This document shows, piece after piece, positions 12,116 through 24,731 of a stretch of 64,000 nt of DNA. Source of the DNA: Amyelois transitella (lineage: Eukaryota > Arthropoda > Insecta > Lepidoptera > Pyralidae); NCBI RefSeq assembly GCF_032362555.1, contig NC_083505.1, forward strand, positions 4,269,501 to 4,333,500, in the 5' to 3' direction. The number at the start of each line of letters is the position of its first letter. Within the stretch, counting starts at the first letter, position 1. The notes under the pieces were generated by a model that worked only from the letters and a program-made list of their open reading frames with translations, was not told the DNA's origin and ran no database searches. Both the position numbers and the translations under genes were made by a program.

Positions 12116-15100
12116 CTTGCCGGATTAGGAACTGTAACAAAAGATGAACATAGTTTTATAGATAATTTTATTTTATTAACTCTATTTTGAAAGTTTCATT
12201 TCCATATTAATGATGAACCAGATCAACTTTCACAAACTAATTACGCTAATGCTCCACACCTTCACACTACGGTGGAGCGCGGCCCGAATTTACATGTCTT
12301 TTCAAGTGTGAGAGACAATATAGCTGAAGCGGAATGCAAAAAAAGGGATTCGACTGGAAGCAATCTTCGGGATTTTCACGGTTACCTATAAGTATGTAGC
12401 AATTGTAATGAAAACATCCGCTAATTGTTTGTACAATAAAGAAGTAGAAGTAGGACGTATTGTATGTTTCTGAATCAGGTTTAGCCCACACAACTCCATG
12501 CATTTTTTATTTAAATTTAGATCGATGTCTCAGTACCTTTCCAGTACAAAAACCAGAGTTGACGTCATGTCCACTCAAAATAAATCGAATGCTTAATCTG
12601 CACTGGCCGTATTACGTCCTCTATTTGCTCATCCGAGCATTATTATTACAGATGACTTGGAATCTTTTCATTGACCCCGTTAATTCAGACGCTTATTTTG
12701 AAAACATTCTTCGTATCAAAGTCATCTTGCACATAGGAAAGGTATATTTATTATTCACAAGTCGCGTACGTTACCGAACCGAACCCGTTCGGAACTACAG
12801 TAAAATTAAGAAGTATGAAATCTTAGATTTTTAAATTAAATTTATGACGTAGAGATCGACGATCAAGTCGTAGTAAGTTCTAATTTAATTTTATCCATAT
12901 TCGGTTCCTCAAGTTATAAAAACATGCGCTTCATCTAAAAACTGGACAGATTCCAATCACAACTATGTTGCACAGCCATATTTTTAGCATGTCGAATGAT
13001 ATTAATCAGTAGCTGGCATTCATTTTTCGATTCAGATTGAAATAGTTTTTCATTCAAAAATTACGAACTGAAATTTTACCAGATAAGATGTTAGGTAAAT
13101 TGGTTTGACTTTCTAAACGTGTACATAGGTATCTCTCTATTTTTCTATCTACTTGGTACTTAGTTGTTACGATTTACTGATAGCCATTTTTAATTAAAAT
13201 AATAAATGTTTGTCTCTCTCAAGTAACTAACTAGGTACCTATTATACCATATCTTTCTTTTTGGTCATCATTTAGAATTTTCATTCAAATTAATTATTAG
13301 ATATATTGTGTTCTATCAAACAGGTTCAAATTTCTAGGAATCCGTTTTTATTACCGAAACATAAGTCTTCTTACAACTCTGAAGATTACTGTTCACAAGT
13401 GGTGGTAATAATTTGATATTAAAACTTTTTAGAAAATTTCGCCCTCTGAACTTATGAGACGTATATTACAGCTGTATAATCATTCATATATAATTTTTAT
13501 TTTTTGGCTGTCTTTAATGTAACTTTTTTAACTTGCTGTACAAATTTGCCATCGCTACAAATTTTATGAAAATTCCCATAAAATTCCTATTTTTTTTATC
13601 TTAGCAATATTTTCAAGGTCCGAACTATCTATAAGTACAGTTATAAACTATACGGCGGGCGCCTATTTGAAAATAACTTAGCAGTTCTTTCTGCATAATG
13701 AATTCGCATGGCGATTGAAGGTCTAATATTTTTAATAGATACATTTAAAAAGAGGGGCTTTTCCATGTTAACAGCCAGTTACATTTTTGATGTACCTACA
13801 TACATTTTTATAGGACTTATTAGGTTGGATCTCTTTCGTAGCATTCATTAGCGTTCTGAGGTTTCCTTTGCCATATGCATCCAGTTAAAGAAGTATTACG
13901 ATACCCCCAGCGAAGTCGGAATAGACTGTTCGCGAGTTGATCCACAGTCACCACTTGATTCTACATTATGCTGCGCCTTAAATTTTTAGTATACCTACAT
14001 ACATACATATATTACTAGAATCGAGATCGGTTTGTAAGAAGAAACATTGCTCTTTGGTTTATTAAAATTATGTCAAGGCCAATACAAATCCAGTTATCCA
14101 ATTAACGAATAGTTACAAGTTTTAACTACATGTAGTGCAGGGCCAGAGACACTTGCCAGAAACAGCAAAATTCTTACGTTATCCAAAACGGCGATTGTCA
14201 ACGTTACGTATTAATCTGACCAAAATAGACTGTATTTCAACTAGATAAGGTCGCCGGTTTCAACATCGCTACTTTCTCAGATACCTTTGGTCGCAAAATG
14301 TTAGAGGTAATGGTAGAAACAAATGAACTCTTATAATTAATTATTTTATTGTTTACCTTTTTCACGTTTGTTGCCAATTAACTTAAAGCGGAAGGTGTCG
14401 ACGAATTGCACACATACTATGGTGCGCTGCCAATCATACAAGGGCACATACAAGTTGTACAAGCAACGTCATCGGCTCGCCGCTACTCTACCAAATACTT
14501 TCACCGAGGAAACTGTTGAATTTGCTATAGCCAAACATGGAAACACAAACTCTAAAAAGGACACAAACAACTCAAAACTCCCGCGAAACTTGTACACATG
14601 TCAATGTCATCACAAAGATCCTGGTATTATTAGGAAAACAGTTCATATTATCCCAGAAAATATCACTCGCGATTTTATAATGCCATGGAATATTTTAATG
14701 CATATTACGCGACGATCAACGACTAGTAACCTACAAATGAGGCAATCTTATTAAAATCATGTAACAATTTTTTTTGAACACATAATCAAAGTGACGTGCA
14801 CTTTGGCAGCTATCAGCCGCGAATAAACTTCAACGCACAGACAGCAAAAACGCACATGGCATGTTCTAAAATAAATAAACCTCTCACTGTAGATATCAGA
14901 TAATAGCGACATCTACCGACATTATTAGGAACAAAAAATTTATATGGTTGTTTTACCGACTTTGGAATTGAAAATTTTCAATAACTTGTAGAAATTTCTG
15001 CTTTAAATTAAGTAAATATATTTTCTACTTTTAAAAATTATAAAAAAAATCAACTAAATTCCTTGATGCTTATCTATGTTATTAACTGACTTTTACACTG

Positions 15101-15236
15101 ACATGAAAAATCACTAATAACAACGTAATTCTTTTATTTCTGTCATTTTAAATACAATTAATTTTAAATTGACTTTCATTGATTAAAAGTACTAACATTT
15201 TATTTTTTTACAAAATTATATCTGCCGTATAAGAAT
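12116..15236. other. Intergenic region between SLC5 and the LRR gene
   Basis: The two genes diverge across this 3.1-kb AT-rich region. It must hold the SLC5 5' UTR exon(s) and the promoters of both genes, but I could not place a convincing TATA or initiator element. The only notable open frame is at 14419-14754. Confidence 0.5.
14419..14754 (+). CDS. Unrecognised small open frame (doubtful)
   Basis: An ATG-started frame of about 111 codons beginning MVRCQSYKGTYKLYKQRHRL. It is basic, with Cys/His pairs (CQCHH) near the middle, and ends in a TAA. The frame is open further upstream but without an ATG. I recognise no domain, membrane segment or signal peptide. It lies 480 bp upstream of the LRR gene on the same strand. 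Its base composition is slightly less AT-rich than its surroundings, which is the only reason to list it. It may be a chance frame or a decayed exon. Confidence 0.2.
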   Translation: MVRCQSYKGTYKLYKQRHRLAATLPNTFTEETVEFAIAKHGNTNSKKDTNNSKLPRNLYTCQCHHKDPGIIRKTVHIIPENITRDFIMPWNILMHITRRSTTSNLQMRQSY

Positions 15237-18200
15237 ATGCCGCCTAAAGAAGCGGTTAAAAAACCCCCAACTGCCGTAAGTCGTCCTCCCATAAGTGATT
15301 CCAGTCTTTTACATATTCCTGAGGATGCAGTAGAAGGTATTAATGTAAATATCTTATAATATTCTAGAGAGGTCCCACTGAACATAAAGACGATTACTGT
15401 TTTTACTAGGTACTATTTTAATTTATTGTCCTGTGCATTTCTTTTCGATTTTACCCAGCAAAAGGTTTTTGCTAGTTTTTTCTGTGCAACACAGGAATTT
15501 TATGCGCCTGCCAATATTAAATACATGAGAATAATAAATCCAAGAAACTCACACGCTAAAGTTATACTTTGAATAACTAACAACTAAACTTTTAATAACA
15601 ACACAGCTCAATAAATTTAAACCTGCAAATTTGTTTTTTTATCTTTGAGGTTTGTAAAAGGGGGCCATTGAGTAGGTATATCGATTTAAATTGTCATGTT
15701 TTCGGAATCGTGACAAACTTAATTTCGTTTTGGTACTACTCTAGATCCAATGAGGTCTTTTAAAGCTTTATTAGTCATCCATTAAAATAAATAATATATT
15801 CAGATGGTTTGTTTATTTTCAAGGATTTGTGGAGCGTATAGAAACAGGGATAGATTGGACACTTATTGAACAAGCAGCACGTCATCACAAAAATAAATGT
15901 CTTCAAGATGATATCCCAAAATGTACTTTTAGTGAAGCCCTTCAAACCAAACTTGAAAACAGTATTTTCCACACCTTCTTAGATAAAAAATCAACCTTAA
16001 CACTAGACGAACAATGGGAACTCATTATACCTACAGCAGTATGGGATAATGCAAAATTTTCTAATGAAGAAGGAAAGATATGTTTTCGTAGCGCCAATAA
16101 TTTGACTGATAATATGGAAAATATTATAAAGAAAGCTGTAAAAATGGGTGATCGAGATATAATACCTAAAGAATTTCAATTAATACCTGTATTAAGAGTA
16201 ACTGATGCAAAAGTAAGTGAAAATCTAAATGAGCAGGCAATACACTAAGAATTTCTTGTGTTATTATTTAAACTATTACACCAGAAATGTTATAATTTCA
16301 GATGACTGAATTAGACGGAAAATTAGCTAAATACGAGAATTTGATGTCTCTTTCTCTATGTGGAAATTTTATTGGTGATATTGTTGCAGCATATATTCCT
16401 CCATCATTGAAAATATTGGAACTTCAAGCAAATAGAATTAAATCTGTGGAGTCTTTTGCTGAACACTTGCCTTTTGATTTATTATACATGGGTTTATCTA
16501 GGAATTTGTTGAATGACGGTTATTTTCCCATCTATTAAGTACTTATCTAAAAAGTTACATTAGATAAATTTTAAACTACTTAGATTCTGTTTCTTTTTTT
16601 CAGATAGTGTTGAGGGGCTATCGCATGTACCATACAATATTACGGTTTTAGATTTGTCTGACAACGACATCTATCGAATCGACCCGTTACTAGAAGTCTT
16701 AGCAAAACTTCCAAACCTCACCGCTCTTCACCTCGCTGGGAACCCTTGCGCAGTATGCTCATTCCTATATTGTAATTGATATGATCACCCACCAGATGGA
16801 GCTACCAGGTTTTCATTACATATTTTTCTTAAATTTTAAGATGTGTGCTGGATACGCTCGATTAACATTGATGAGATTACCTCGTCTGAAATGGCTGGAT
16901 TCTAGGGAGATCTTGATATCAGACAGATCGACAGATTTTGAGCCCCACCCAGATGATTTGCGCTCCTCCTATTTTAATTTCACAGTTTTTAGGATTATGT
17001 CAGCACCGCAACCTCCAAAACCCGAAAAGGTAGTCTATAAAAAATTATTAACCAAATCAATACAAAATATAATTTCATTTGAAAATTGAAGTAACTTATC
17101 TTTTAGGGAGCAGTAACAACGTTTCACGTAGAATTAGAATTACCATTAATGGATACTGCAAGGAGAGCCTTTCTAATGTTTCGAAGAAATGAATCTCTTA
17201 CAGAAATGTTACCTCCTCCCGAAGATGAAGATTGGTCAGCATCTAAAGCCACTTCCACTATTGCTAAAAGTAAATCAGTTGTAGGTAAGATTCTTCATTT
17301 ATAAAAATGAGGATTTCTTACTTCGGTAAACCAAAAATATTATAAAGCTATCTTGGTAATTTCTAACACTTTTCTAGGAAATGCTACTGATATAGAGTTA
17401 TTATCAGATCAGTCCGATATCTACAATCGTTTAGAAGCTGTGAATTCTCGTGTAATTCGTCATTACACTGTATTCGAGAGTAACAGAATCCAGTGGAATA
17501 AAGTGATGAATTTCCAAGAACCAGCCTTCAGAATTTTTTGTCCGGATCTTGTCGCCTTACGGAATACTTTCCGGAGTAATATCACTGTCAGATTAGTTTA
17601 TTCCGTGGTGAGTGGTATTATGTTTACTTAAACATTTTTTGTAGTTTTATTTAGATTCGTGTTTTTTCTACTCACGACACAAAGTTCATTTCGGCTCCAT
17701 CGGCGTTAATAGTAAAATTTCCTGTTCCTACAGGAATTTAAAAAAAATCCTATTGGAATTTACTCTCGCAATAACCTACATACCTACCGAAAGACTGCTT
17801 TCTACTTCAAACAGTATCGAGTAATATTAGAAAATCTTCCAATAATATAAGAAATTCTTCCAATAATAATAATACCTATAAGAAATTCAGAGCGCCGACT
17901 AGAATTTGTTTTGACCTATCCAAATCCCGGATTGATTCGATTTACCGTTCGAGGTTGGGGAAAAGAACATTCAAGTATTTTTTTATATCCGTGACTAGAG
18001 CATTTCATGTGCAAAAAGTGCAAAAATCACCTAGATTAGGGAGTGGGCCTTAGGGCTCTGTATCAATCGAGAATACACTGACTTGATTGCTTCGTAGTCA
18101 ATCACCGTAAAACCAGGAAAGGACAAGAAAAGCCAAATGGCATTTAAGCAACCAGCGGAGCAGCGAGTGATTCTAGCGTCAGTTAAATGTCCGTTGAGAC

Positions 18201-18718
18201 GACTGGACTGGAGCCAACCCTCTCAGCACTTCCACTGGGATGACTCTTTGGGCACCGATGAAGCTATCCATTGGGGTGACGGAGATCTCTCAGTAAGTAA
18301 ACAATTTGCTTTATTTTTGGGTATACTTAGATAAATTGAGAGTCAGTGAACCTTAGATCTGTGATGTCAATTATTGAAATAACCCAACCCGTATTCTAGA
18401 GTACATATAGGTAATAGAAAGAAATTAATCAAACTTTTGCTTAGTAAAGATTGGACATTTTCGATAGTCTTAAACACGTATAAATATTAAGTATTAATAT
18501 TTATTATTTAAACAAGCTATAAGTATTTTGCGCGAAATCATGAGAAACAAAATTCATATATATATATCTCCATTGTACAGATTATACAATATAGTCAAGC
18601 TCCAGTTAAAGTGACCAAAGGGAAACCCGAATCTGAAGTGGGAACATCGACGAGGCAAATGCCGCCTGAAAACTTGACTTGCCACTTTGGTTTTGGTATT
18701 GATACATTACGAGGTTAA
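15237..18718 (+). CDS. Leucine-rich-repeat protein, LRRC43-like
   Basis: Nine coding exons: 15237-15336, 15824-16212, 16302-16518, 16604-16752, 16841-17029, 17107-17284, 17378-17607, 18122-18292 and 18581-18718. They sum to 1761 bp (586 residues plus TAA) and all phases agree. The N-terminal ~165 residues are charged and helical. Residues ~170-300 hold five LRR-type repeats with the LxxLxLxxNxI pattern (for example SLKILELQANRI, ITVLDLSDNDI, LTALHLAGNPC) and an LRR cap (LPRLKWLDSREIL). The C-terminal half has a FHVELELPL strand pattern and a Trp-rich segment (DWSQPSQHFHWDD). No signal peptide or membrane span is seen. The order fits LRRC43, an axoneme-associated LRR protein, but the assignment is from memory of family layout. 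AATAAA at 18762-18767 is a likely poly(A) signal. The donor after exon 3 (G|GTTATT) is weak. Confidence 0.8.
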
Positions 18719-19342
18719 CACAATCAATTGTTAATCGCTAATTTTAAATGTTACTATTGCAAATAAATTTAATCGAAATTTACTCGAACATAAGTACTTC
18801 CTTTTTAAAAAAAACCGTTATTGTCTAGGTCGATTTATTTCGAATATCGTTTTTTCGGAATGTTTTCACAGCTTCTTGAGTATTACTAACATGCCGTTTT
18901 GGCGGACACAAAAATATAAGGCCTAGAAATGCAAATGGGTAATACGCTATGAAGATTTAAGTACTTCTTCTTCCTCCTGGCTTTAGTCCCGGTTGCATCC
19001 TCACCCCCTGGAGAGGAGCCCGGGGCGACTTAAGTACTATGATACTATAAAGTCTACGATCATACATCTATTATATTATTTAATTTAACCTTTGCCTTCT
19101 GAATCACTGCTCCCAAACAATAACCCAGTCCCAGAACCGATTATCTTGTTAAGCGTCAAGAGCAGTATACTTGGATAATCCCTACGACCAAACTGTTATA
19201 GCACTCCATATTTATAGACCACAGTTTCGGGTTTGGTATTCTCAGTTGGACGATTGACCGATGTCACTTGTTCACCTAGTATATGAATTTGAATATTTTT
19301 TTTAAGTTACCCAAAACTTGTATATTTTACTTGTGTTTGTGA
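18719..19342. other. Intergenic region, LRR gene to SLC6 gene
   Basis: Holds the LRR gene poly(A) signal and, at 18965-19030, an inverted SINE 3' end (TCCTCCTGGCTTTAGTCCCG then GAGAGGAGCCCGGGGC). The SLC6 promoter presumably lies in the last few hundred bases. The two genes run in the same direction about 620 bp apart. Confidence 0.55.
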
Positions 19343-22300
19343 ATGGCGGGAGGTCCACATGAGAAGTGGAGTAACCAAAGGGAGTATCTCCTCTCTTGCT
19401 TGGGTTATGCGGTCGGCATCGGAAATCTATGGAGATTTCCATACTTGTGTTATAGAAATGGTGGAGGTACGTCTGTATTTATATATAATTTCTGCATAAC
19501 AAATTTTTACCTTAAGCTTCGTTCCTGTACATATTTTCAAAAGTAATCATTATTGTTTGTGAGTAGCTATCCTATCTAAATTTCAGCGAAATCTATTTCG
19601 GCAGTATCTACGTGTATGGCTGCAAGTAAAAATTCTTTGTCATATTATACCAAGCATTGTTACTGTTTCATCTTCAGACATAAATTCAGAAATAATAGTT
19701 ACCTTAGTTCCAAAGATTTTAATGGAAGTAGAAGATTTTAATGTAGTTAACAAGTTCTTATAATTTTAATTTTATGGTTTCAGGAGCATTTCTCATTCCT
19801 TATTTCCTGACGTTGTTAATATGTGGAATTCCTTTGGTTTATCTGGAGACTACACTGGGCCAGTTTGCCAGTGCAGGGTGCATCTCAGTATTCAATATAA
19901 ACCCACTGTTCAAAGGCAAGTTATGTGCTATTTTATATGCTAGTTTTATTTTTTCTAACTGCTAAGATGCTTTTGTCGACAGGTTTCTAATTTTATAACA
20001 AAACATCGAGAGAAAATTCACCAAACAATATGAAACAATAACCAACATGCATTTAGAAAACCATATTCATAGTCGTATCTTTCAGTAATTTACATAACGT
20101 TCAATTCAATAACAGAACTCATAGAAACAATGTGCGAACAGATGATATCCACACACGCCCGTTACAAATAGAATCGTTAACAATCCAAGTCTATTATAAA
20201 TTGGATATATTTTAGCAGTGTGCATGCATTTGCCTTGCATTGCAATTAAGTACGTCTGGTTTCATAAACGCCTTCATATTAAACTTTTGGTTAACTTATT
20301 GACTTAATTGAAGTTCAGTTTTATTCTACGAGATTTTCAATTTTGGTTCAAATATCATTCCAAATGTATTCTCATTTCAAACTATGTAACAATATTTAGT
20401 TGTTCTTAACCACTGTCAGCTGGGTGTAATCAAATAAAAAACTCCTGGGGATAATTCCGCGATTATGCGCTATTGTTTTTGCCATATTATATTTTCTGTA
20501 ATTCTGTATGTACAAACAAAAACAGGTCAACCTATTAATCATGCTGTCAATGTGGTTTCAGGAGCTGGTTACGCTGCAGTGGTTCTAAACGTTATTGCAG
20601 TGATATATTTTTCTTCAATAATGGCATATCCAGTGCTTTATATATATCATTCATTCAGTTCTCCACTACCGTGGCAGAGTTGCGGCAATTCCTGGAACAC
20701 GGAGCGATGTTCTGAGGTACCATGAATAATGTATGTCTTATCGTAGAAGTTATTGGCATTGTAATTTTGATATTCAGAATTTCGGCAGTGGTCAATACCT
20801 TCTGGAAGTTCCAAGTTTAAAATGCGACATTGATCCAGCGGCTGTATAGCTGACTGTTATTTAACGAATTTCATTGAATTTCCATGATTTTTCTCAAAGG
20901 CGTAATCGCAGGTAATAATGTCATTTCACGTAAATACTTACTCGTTTTAGCCTAGGTACCTTAAAATGAAAAACGTAATATTTCAGCTCACAGGCCATTC
21001 AACATTCTTTGGCTCCAACAGTTCTATATCAACTCCTGAGGATGAATTTTTTCAGTAAGTTCAAATCTGTAAGTTGAAATAAATAAATATTATAGGGCCT
21101 ACCTAAGTGAGCTAAAGCTCACAGAAATCTAATACGACAGATGGGCCAAGCATCAGAAGTTTTGTATATTACAAATTAATAATAATATATATATATATAT
21201 ATATTTTAATTGTACTTCTTCTACTTCTTTGGTGCAATAAATGTTTTATGTATTCGTCTAATTTAACATTAAATTATAATGTTACTTGCAGCATCAGACT
21301 CTTACGGCAATCTCCTGACATCACCCACATAGGCGGCATTGTTTGGCCCGTGTTCTACTGTAACGTGATCTGCTGGATCATCGTCTACTTCTGCATTTGC
21401 AACGGCGTCAAAAGTGTGGGGAAGGTAAACCATTTTCCCTCTTGGCACATCGCCGTACTGTCACTCAAGATTCAAATTAGCTGTACCCTGAACTGTGTTC
21501 TCAGAATCATTATTTATTTTCAGATCGTTTATTTCACCGTTCTGTTTCCATATATCGTTCTTTGCGTGTTATTCGTGAGAGGTGTCACCCTACCTGGTGC
21601 GTGGGAAGGTATTTTGTTCTACATTCTTCCAGATTGGGGACAGTTAGCTAAACCAAAGGTAATCAGCAATTTAGTTAACGCAAATGTAAACTTATCGTTA
21701 TTTGATTTTAGATTGATAATTTGTTTCTTTCATTATAAGGTATGGGCAGATGCAGCTACACAAATTTTTTATTCCCTTGGACCGGGATGGGGCGGTCTAG
21801 TTAGTATGGCTAGTTTTAATCAATTTCACTATAATAACTTGCGGTAAGTAAATACAATACAAATTTTACCTTCAATTATTTTTCGTCTTAAGAAAATGAA
21901 AGGTTTTATTTACTTCCTTTTCTATAAAAAATATATATATTTTAATATTTTCCTTGCACATTTTTGTCTTCTTACAAACTAAACAAAATCCACTTACAGG
22001 TCTTCAGTTATAATACCGCTCGTCAACAGTGGTACCAGTATTTGGGCCGGTTTCGTGGTGTTCTCCGTGCTAGGCTTCGCAGCCGAGAGGGCTGGTGTGC
22101 CTGTGGGTCAAGTAGCCACAGCTGGACCAGGACTGGCATTTGTCACCTACCCAGCTGCTGTTAGCATGATGCCGGCGCCTAATTTCTGGGCAATAACGTT
22201 TTTTATAATGTTGTTCTTTCTGGGCATAGATACAATGGTGAGTTAACAAATTTATTTATTTAGGTACCTCAGAAAACCCTTTTTTTTCAATATTTCTAAC

Positions 22301-24718
22301 AGGAACAAACTCTGTCTACAACTTTTCGAGATTAACGCATATTTGTGAAAGAGAAATCACCGTGTAATATTAAGTGAAGTGATACAAATGTATTTAAATG
22401 GGAAATCAAGTAGCTAGCCGTTGCCGTGTGCTAGGTTTACTGTGATTTTATTACGATTATAATAATTAATGATAAGTATACCACAATTAAATACAATAAT
22501 AATGTTCTATTATTTTAGTTCGTAACAATCGAGTCAGTGATAGCAGGCTTGTTAGACGAATTCCCTCAGCTCCGAATTCGAAAACGACTCATCACATTTT
22601 TGACCTGCGTAGTTCTGTTCTGTCTATCAATCATCTGTAATACTGAGGTAATTTCTTTATATTTTTTTTCTTAGAGATGAAAACAATTTTATAATTCACC
22701 CGACAGCAAGTGTTGCCAGAAGATATCAATATGATCACTGCCTTTGCCTATCCTTTACAAACATTTGGCCCAAGCATGTTGTACATATTTATTTTTTTGC
22801 AGCAAAAAAGACATTGTAATTCATGTGTATAAGTAATTTGGTGTTGTACACTTTGCAACAATATCGCAAAACAAACAGTATTCTACAGAAATATACCGAT
22901 AAATGCATACAAATATTTGGTGTCGTGACTGCAAGTACTCAAGATTGTTGCAACTTGCTTATACACTGTAAGAGTCAACGATAACAGCGTGAATCTTTCG
23001 TGAACAAATCTACTAAGGTATTTGGGTACCACATTGAAAAACTAATCTGGTCTATGATCGTAGATTGTTTCGGTAACTTTAGGACATTTTGGTGCTGATA
23101 ACGTGGGTATTTTATGTGTATTGTTACAAAAAGTTTGTTTCGCTTTCATTTCGCATTGATTTTATCAATACTTACTTAATTTATTTTATTTATGAAAGCG
23201 CTTTTATTAAATGCTAAAGCTAAATTCAAGCGCTGAATGCTTAAGTTTATGATTAGAAAATATCTCTCACCCAAAGATGTGATTGGTAGCAACTTGACTT
23301 GTATTTCAACAAAGAACTCCACCAAAATTAAAGAGTAGTGTTATCTATATGGTTTTACACGATTATTACTTAGGTCGGCACTTCATAGGTACTATCCGGC
23401 CCGGCTGACCCCTGACGTCATGTTCTTGGTCGGAAAAACAGAAAAAGAATGCTAATAGGAGCTCAGCAGTTATTTTCAAGATTCGAGCGCTGCTCGATAC
23501 TAAAGACTATGATACTTCTCTCTCCCGAGTTTGGAAGTAACTGTTGAAAAGTGTGAATTGTGACCACAAAAAGCTAAAGAGTATTTTAACTATTCATGCC
23601 ATTTTAACAGGGTGGTCTGCACATCATAGGTCTGCTAGACTCCCATGTAGCTATTGCCTGTGTTCCCATGGTCTGCCTGTTGGAACTCATCGCTGCTATG
23701 TACACGTACGGCCCAGGCCGGCTGACCCGTGACGTCATGTTTATGGTCGGGAAGCCGCTCCAACCGTTCTGGATCGTCATGTGGAGATACATCATACCAG
23801 CGATACTAACGGTACGTCAGTACCAGTTAGCTACGTATATCATAATCTTTTATATGAACTTTATCGTTATTTTCTTGGGAAGAAAAATATCCACTTATAA
23901 ACAGGTTCTTTAAGTATTTTATTTTAATTTGTTTTTATGTTAGTAAATGTATATTAAAAATATCTACTTATAAACAGGTTCCTAAATATTTCATTGTAAT
24001 TTGTTTTTATGTTAGTAAATGTATATTATTATTCTACCTGGGAAATGTCACCCAAGTGAATATTTCATGGCATACATACAAAAAACAAAGTATACTTTTG
24101 TCACCCGGATTTGGACCCTTATGTAAATATGTGATCTTAGCAAAAATCCTCGTGTTTTTTTATAGTCGGGGAAAAATTTAAATTCAATTTCAGATAATAT
24201 TCCTTTACTGTATGCGAGAAGCATCAGGGCTGGCCGGGTGGACAGTCGCCATGGTGTCAGTCATCTTCATACCCTTGCACGCCATCAAGGTATTGTATAA
24301 GGCAGAGGGATCTCTTCTCCAGGTGAGAATTATATTTTTCTAACAAATTTAAGCTTTTATTAGAAATATTCAACGGACCTCGGTTCAATCGGGATGAGCG
24401 AAAGAGAGATCATTGATGATCAGTCAAGTTTTTCCGAAGCGACTTCCGTCTCACTTCCGCATATTTTTCAGGAGAAGTTTTGCCTTTTATGACATCCAAA
24501 AATGAGTTCTATTCTAAAGTGACGGGGAACCACATGGCACAATTTTTTTAAAGAAATATGCAAAAAGGTACAAAGATTGTAATTTTCAGCGAATCCGCAA
24601 CAGTTGTCAACCCTCCTGCGAGTGGGGGCCAGTCGACCAGGAGATCAGGCGGAGATGGGAGGCGGTGCCAGGCCACGTGACGCACGAGATGAACAACGTC
24701 TGTCAAGATAAACCTTGA
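19343..24718 (+). CDS. SLC6 neurotransmitter:sodium symporter, glycine-transporter-like
   Basis: Na+/Cl--coupled plasma-membrane uptake carrier for an amino acid or transmitter. Twelve coding exons: 19343-19466, 19784-19915, 20562-20716, 20987-21054, 21292-21424, 21524-21658, 21740-21843, 22000-22237, 22519-22647, 23611-23811, 24194-24322 and 24590-24718. They total 1677 bp (558 residues), with all phases consistent. TM1 reads [20 protein letters not shown]. There is Gly where monoamine carriers have Asp, which favours an amino-acid substrate. Further signatures are GQFASAGC, the TM6 unwound stretch SLGPGWGGL, and the TM8 region [18 protein letters not shown]. The N-terminus before TM1 is very short (about 14 residues). 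The large extracellular loop has NSS and NSS-like Asn sites. Intron 2 uses a GC donor. A 5' UTR exon may exist. TM1 and FKGAGY resemble GlyT, but substrate is inference. Confidence 0.93.
22648..23610. other. SLC6 intron 9 with exon relic
   Basis: AT-rich intron without transposon signatures that I recognise. Its 3' third contains a degraded partial copy of exon 10, listed separately at 23360-23440. Confidence 0.7.
23360..23440 (+). pseudogene. Degenerate duplicate of SLC6 exon 10
   Basis: 23372-23396 (GGTCGGCACTTCATAGGTACT) resembles the start of exon 10 (GGTCTGCACATCATAGGTCT). 23397-23433 (GGCTGACCCCTGACGTCATG then TTCTTGGTCGG) matches bases about 110-145 of exon 10 (GGCTGACCCGTGACGTCATG then TTTATGGTCGG). 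The roughly 80 bases in between are missing, and the two parts lie in different frames. A pyrimidine-poor AG precedes the copy where the acceptor would be. This is a dead copy about 170 bp upstream of the live exon. Confidence 0.75.
23886..24030 (+). repeat. Tandem duplication, ~73-bp unit
   Basis: Two adjacent copies of a unit that starts ATCCACTTATAAACAGGTTC and ends TGTTAGTAAATGTATATTA. The first begins near 23888, the second near 23962. It lies in SLC6 intron 10, within 80 bp of the exon 10 donor. Confidence 0.8.
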
Positions 24719-24725
24719 ACTTTGC

Positions 24726-24731
24726 AATAAA
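24726..24731 (+). terminator. Poly(A) signal of the SLC6 gene
   Basis: Perfect AATAAA starting 8 bases after the last base of the stop codon. If used, the 3' UTR would be only a few tens of bases long. A T-rich stretch follows. Confidence 0.6.

Noticed and set aside
12460-12834. 124-codon plus-strand open frame
   Set aside because: No splice context, no recognisable domain, and AT-driven codon use like the surrounding noncoding DNA.
15200-15385. 61-codon minus-strand frame with a hydrophobic end
   Set aside because: Antisense to exon 1 of the LRR gene, whose phase joins exactly to exon 2.
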